A DNA stretch of 64,000 bases from assembly GCF_035222485.1 (NCBI RefSeq), contig NC_085920.1, positions 6,448,001 through 6,512,000 on the forward strand, in the 5' to 3' direction. Below are positions 62,321-64,000 of the stretch, piece by piece. The stretch's first letter is position 1. Each line of letters opens with the position of its first letter. The notes under the pieces were generated by a model. That model made no database searches. It was not told the origin of the DNA and was given only the letters and a program-made list of their open reading frames with translations. The position numbers and the translations under genes are program-made. The stretch is from Podospora pseudoanserina. Taxonomy: Eukaryota; Ascomycota; Sordariomycetes; Sordariales; Podosporaceae.

Positions 62321-64000
62321 GTTGATGTGAGCATGGAACGTTTACTAGGTATCTTTCAAGGTCTGTCCAAGAAGGAAAGAGGTCCATAAAGGCGGATGAA
62401 ATACATGTGGTGAAGGACATCTGGGTGGCTCCAACAAGGCTTCCTTTCAAGACTGTGATACAGCAAAGAGCGACACAAGGTAGCTTTTCCGGCCCGCATT
62501 CTCCGCCCAAGTCCGATCATGACACTGCCAATCATACGCCCTCCTGTGGCACGAGGCGCACACATTGACCCTGTCGGGGAACCTCCTGATGCAGTACTGG
62601 TCCATGTTGACGAAGTAATTTTCTCCTCTGAAAACACACGACCAAGTGTTGCATGCCTCCTCCCACCCCACGCGGGCCTGGGCGCCGTCGCCGTACTGCT
62701 GCTGTCAGGCTTCCGGACGTCCACGTTGCTGAGCCAGACTCTGTTCTCTAGGGTGGAGTCAGCTGCGACGGCAGAGATGGGTGTTGTAGATGCGGCAAAA
62801 GGGCTGTGAGAGCGGGGGAGGGGGGGATGATCATCTTGAAGACTGTTGAAGTGAGAGAGGTTAGTGGAGGGCCAGAAGGAGAAGATCAGGCGAGATATAA
62901 ACAGAGACTTTTCAGTGCCGGCAAAGAGGAGGTAAGCTAGGCAGAATCTACAAACTTGTTTTTCTGGTGACGATGAATCTGGACTGTCGAGAGCTGAGTT
63001 CAAAGGTGTTGGGGGTTCTTATAGGGTGATGGTCTGGGGAAGGTTCAAGATCGTGGTCGTAGAGGCCTCTTTTATAGAAATTGGGAGCTCCTTCCATCTC
63101 AAGCAGAAGTCTCGAATGACTTCAGACTTGTTTACAGAACCCTTCCTACAGCCCGGGACAGAGAAGCTGCTTGAACTTCTCCGACTCCTGTCTGCCGACC
63201 GTCAAACATGAGACATCCAAATTCGGGCATAAGATGGAAGTGCATGTGATGCTGTGAAAGTGCCTGCAACTTGCTACCTATGTTACGTTGCACGCCTAGA
63301 TCATTCGATACTGTACCTACTTCCTACTGATCGAATTCGTAGTCCGGTGGAGGTTGACATTTTGACACCCTAATCACCACCAGATTCCCGGTTTGTATTC
63401 CTCTCTATAGGGTCAAACAAGACAACGGTTTGGGCTTAAAAACGAGCTCTCGCACTCAGAATTCAATTCTTGAGGATTTCAACGACGCTGCATTCCGGGG
63501 TGTGGCACCATAGTTCCTTTCACTACTGGGACTGCGAATAACACGAGTACTCTGGCTCTGGAGATGCTATCACGTTGGTGCAGCTGCCCATACTATTGGC
63601 AATCTTTATGAGTACTGCTGCTGGAAAAATACCGCCGTTTAGGTGTCTGAGCCGCGACAACCTTTGGTACCGCCAAATCAGTTGGTCAGCCTTAACCGCG
63701 ATGTAAATACCCTGGTAGCTTCCTGGGTGGACGTTTACAGAGTGGACGCACAAAGTAGGCAGCCTTTTGGACTTTACCCTCTCATACTGCTGTCTGGTGC
63801 CAAAGGATACCGGGTCTATAGATGAACCTTGAAGAAGATAAGGAAGGCACCTAGGTAGGAATGCAGCACGGAGCCGGGCGGAGAAAAAAGAGTACGATCA
63901 CCGCTTGAATCCCTGAAAAGCTGGAACTGTAGTTATCATCCGATTGAAGACCCTACGAGCCTCCTTTAAGAATCTGTTGTCAAAATGATAAGATAGGAAA
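62321..64000. other. Right-end intergenic region, no supported gene
   Basis: Overlapping frames exist on both strands at 62356-63003 (minus, 215 codons; minus, 74 codons with CASCH and WQCHD; plus, 96 codons), but none has a family signature or a firm gene structure. The rest is short frames only. Confidence 0.5.

Overview
The window comes from a filamentous ascomycete (Pezizomycotina), most likely a Sordariomycete close to Sordariales. The evidence is the gene set, the short introns of about 50-110 nt with GT..AG ends and CTGAC/CTAAC branch sites, many single-exon genes, a Fot1/pogo-type DNA transposon, a NACHT-ankyrin immune-type gene, and C-to-T stop codons that resemble RIP damage. Most models below are spliced by hand from consensus splice sites. 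Each was checked for a continuous frame and family-like protein length, but no database search was possible.

Left part (1-9 kb): a two-exon protoglobin-domain gene (2753-3666), then a decayed NACHT-ankyrin NLR gene (4112-9022) split by a 1,861-bp transposon (4426-6286) with perfect 46-bp inverted repeats and a TA target duplication. From 9.0 to 21.2 kb the DNA is almost gene-free. It holds homopolymers, small tandem repeats and one convincing small gene, a 54-residue cysteine-containing protein (15828-15992) with its own TATA box and 5'UTR intron.

Middle part (21-44 kb): a SNF2-family helicase (21271-24751); an F-box protein that probably has an unusually long first intron (27330-31604); the mitochondrial Fe-S co-chaperone Jac1, whose frame is broken at C-runs (32133-33001); an acetamidase-type amidase divergent from an MFS transporter across a GATA-rich 1-kb promoter; CSN4; an SGNH hydrolase; and a flavocytochrome b2-type L-lactate dehydrogenase with a GC-AG intron.

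Right part (46-62.3 kb) is dense housekeeping: a DUF3712 membrane protein, a SAP30BP/HCNGP protein, proteasome subunit beta-7 (PRE4), GFA1 (first step of chitin precursor synthesis), proteasome ATPase RPT4, and a Zn2Cys6 regulator divergent from a metallo-beta-lactamase-fold hydrolase. The promoter shared by that last pair holds two GC-rich palindromes, making it the best candidate for a small undescribed regulator-enzyme module. F-box, CSN4, PRE4 and RPT4 all belong to the ubiquitin-proteasome pathway, but nothing in the sequence shows that they are co-regulated.
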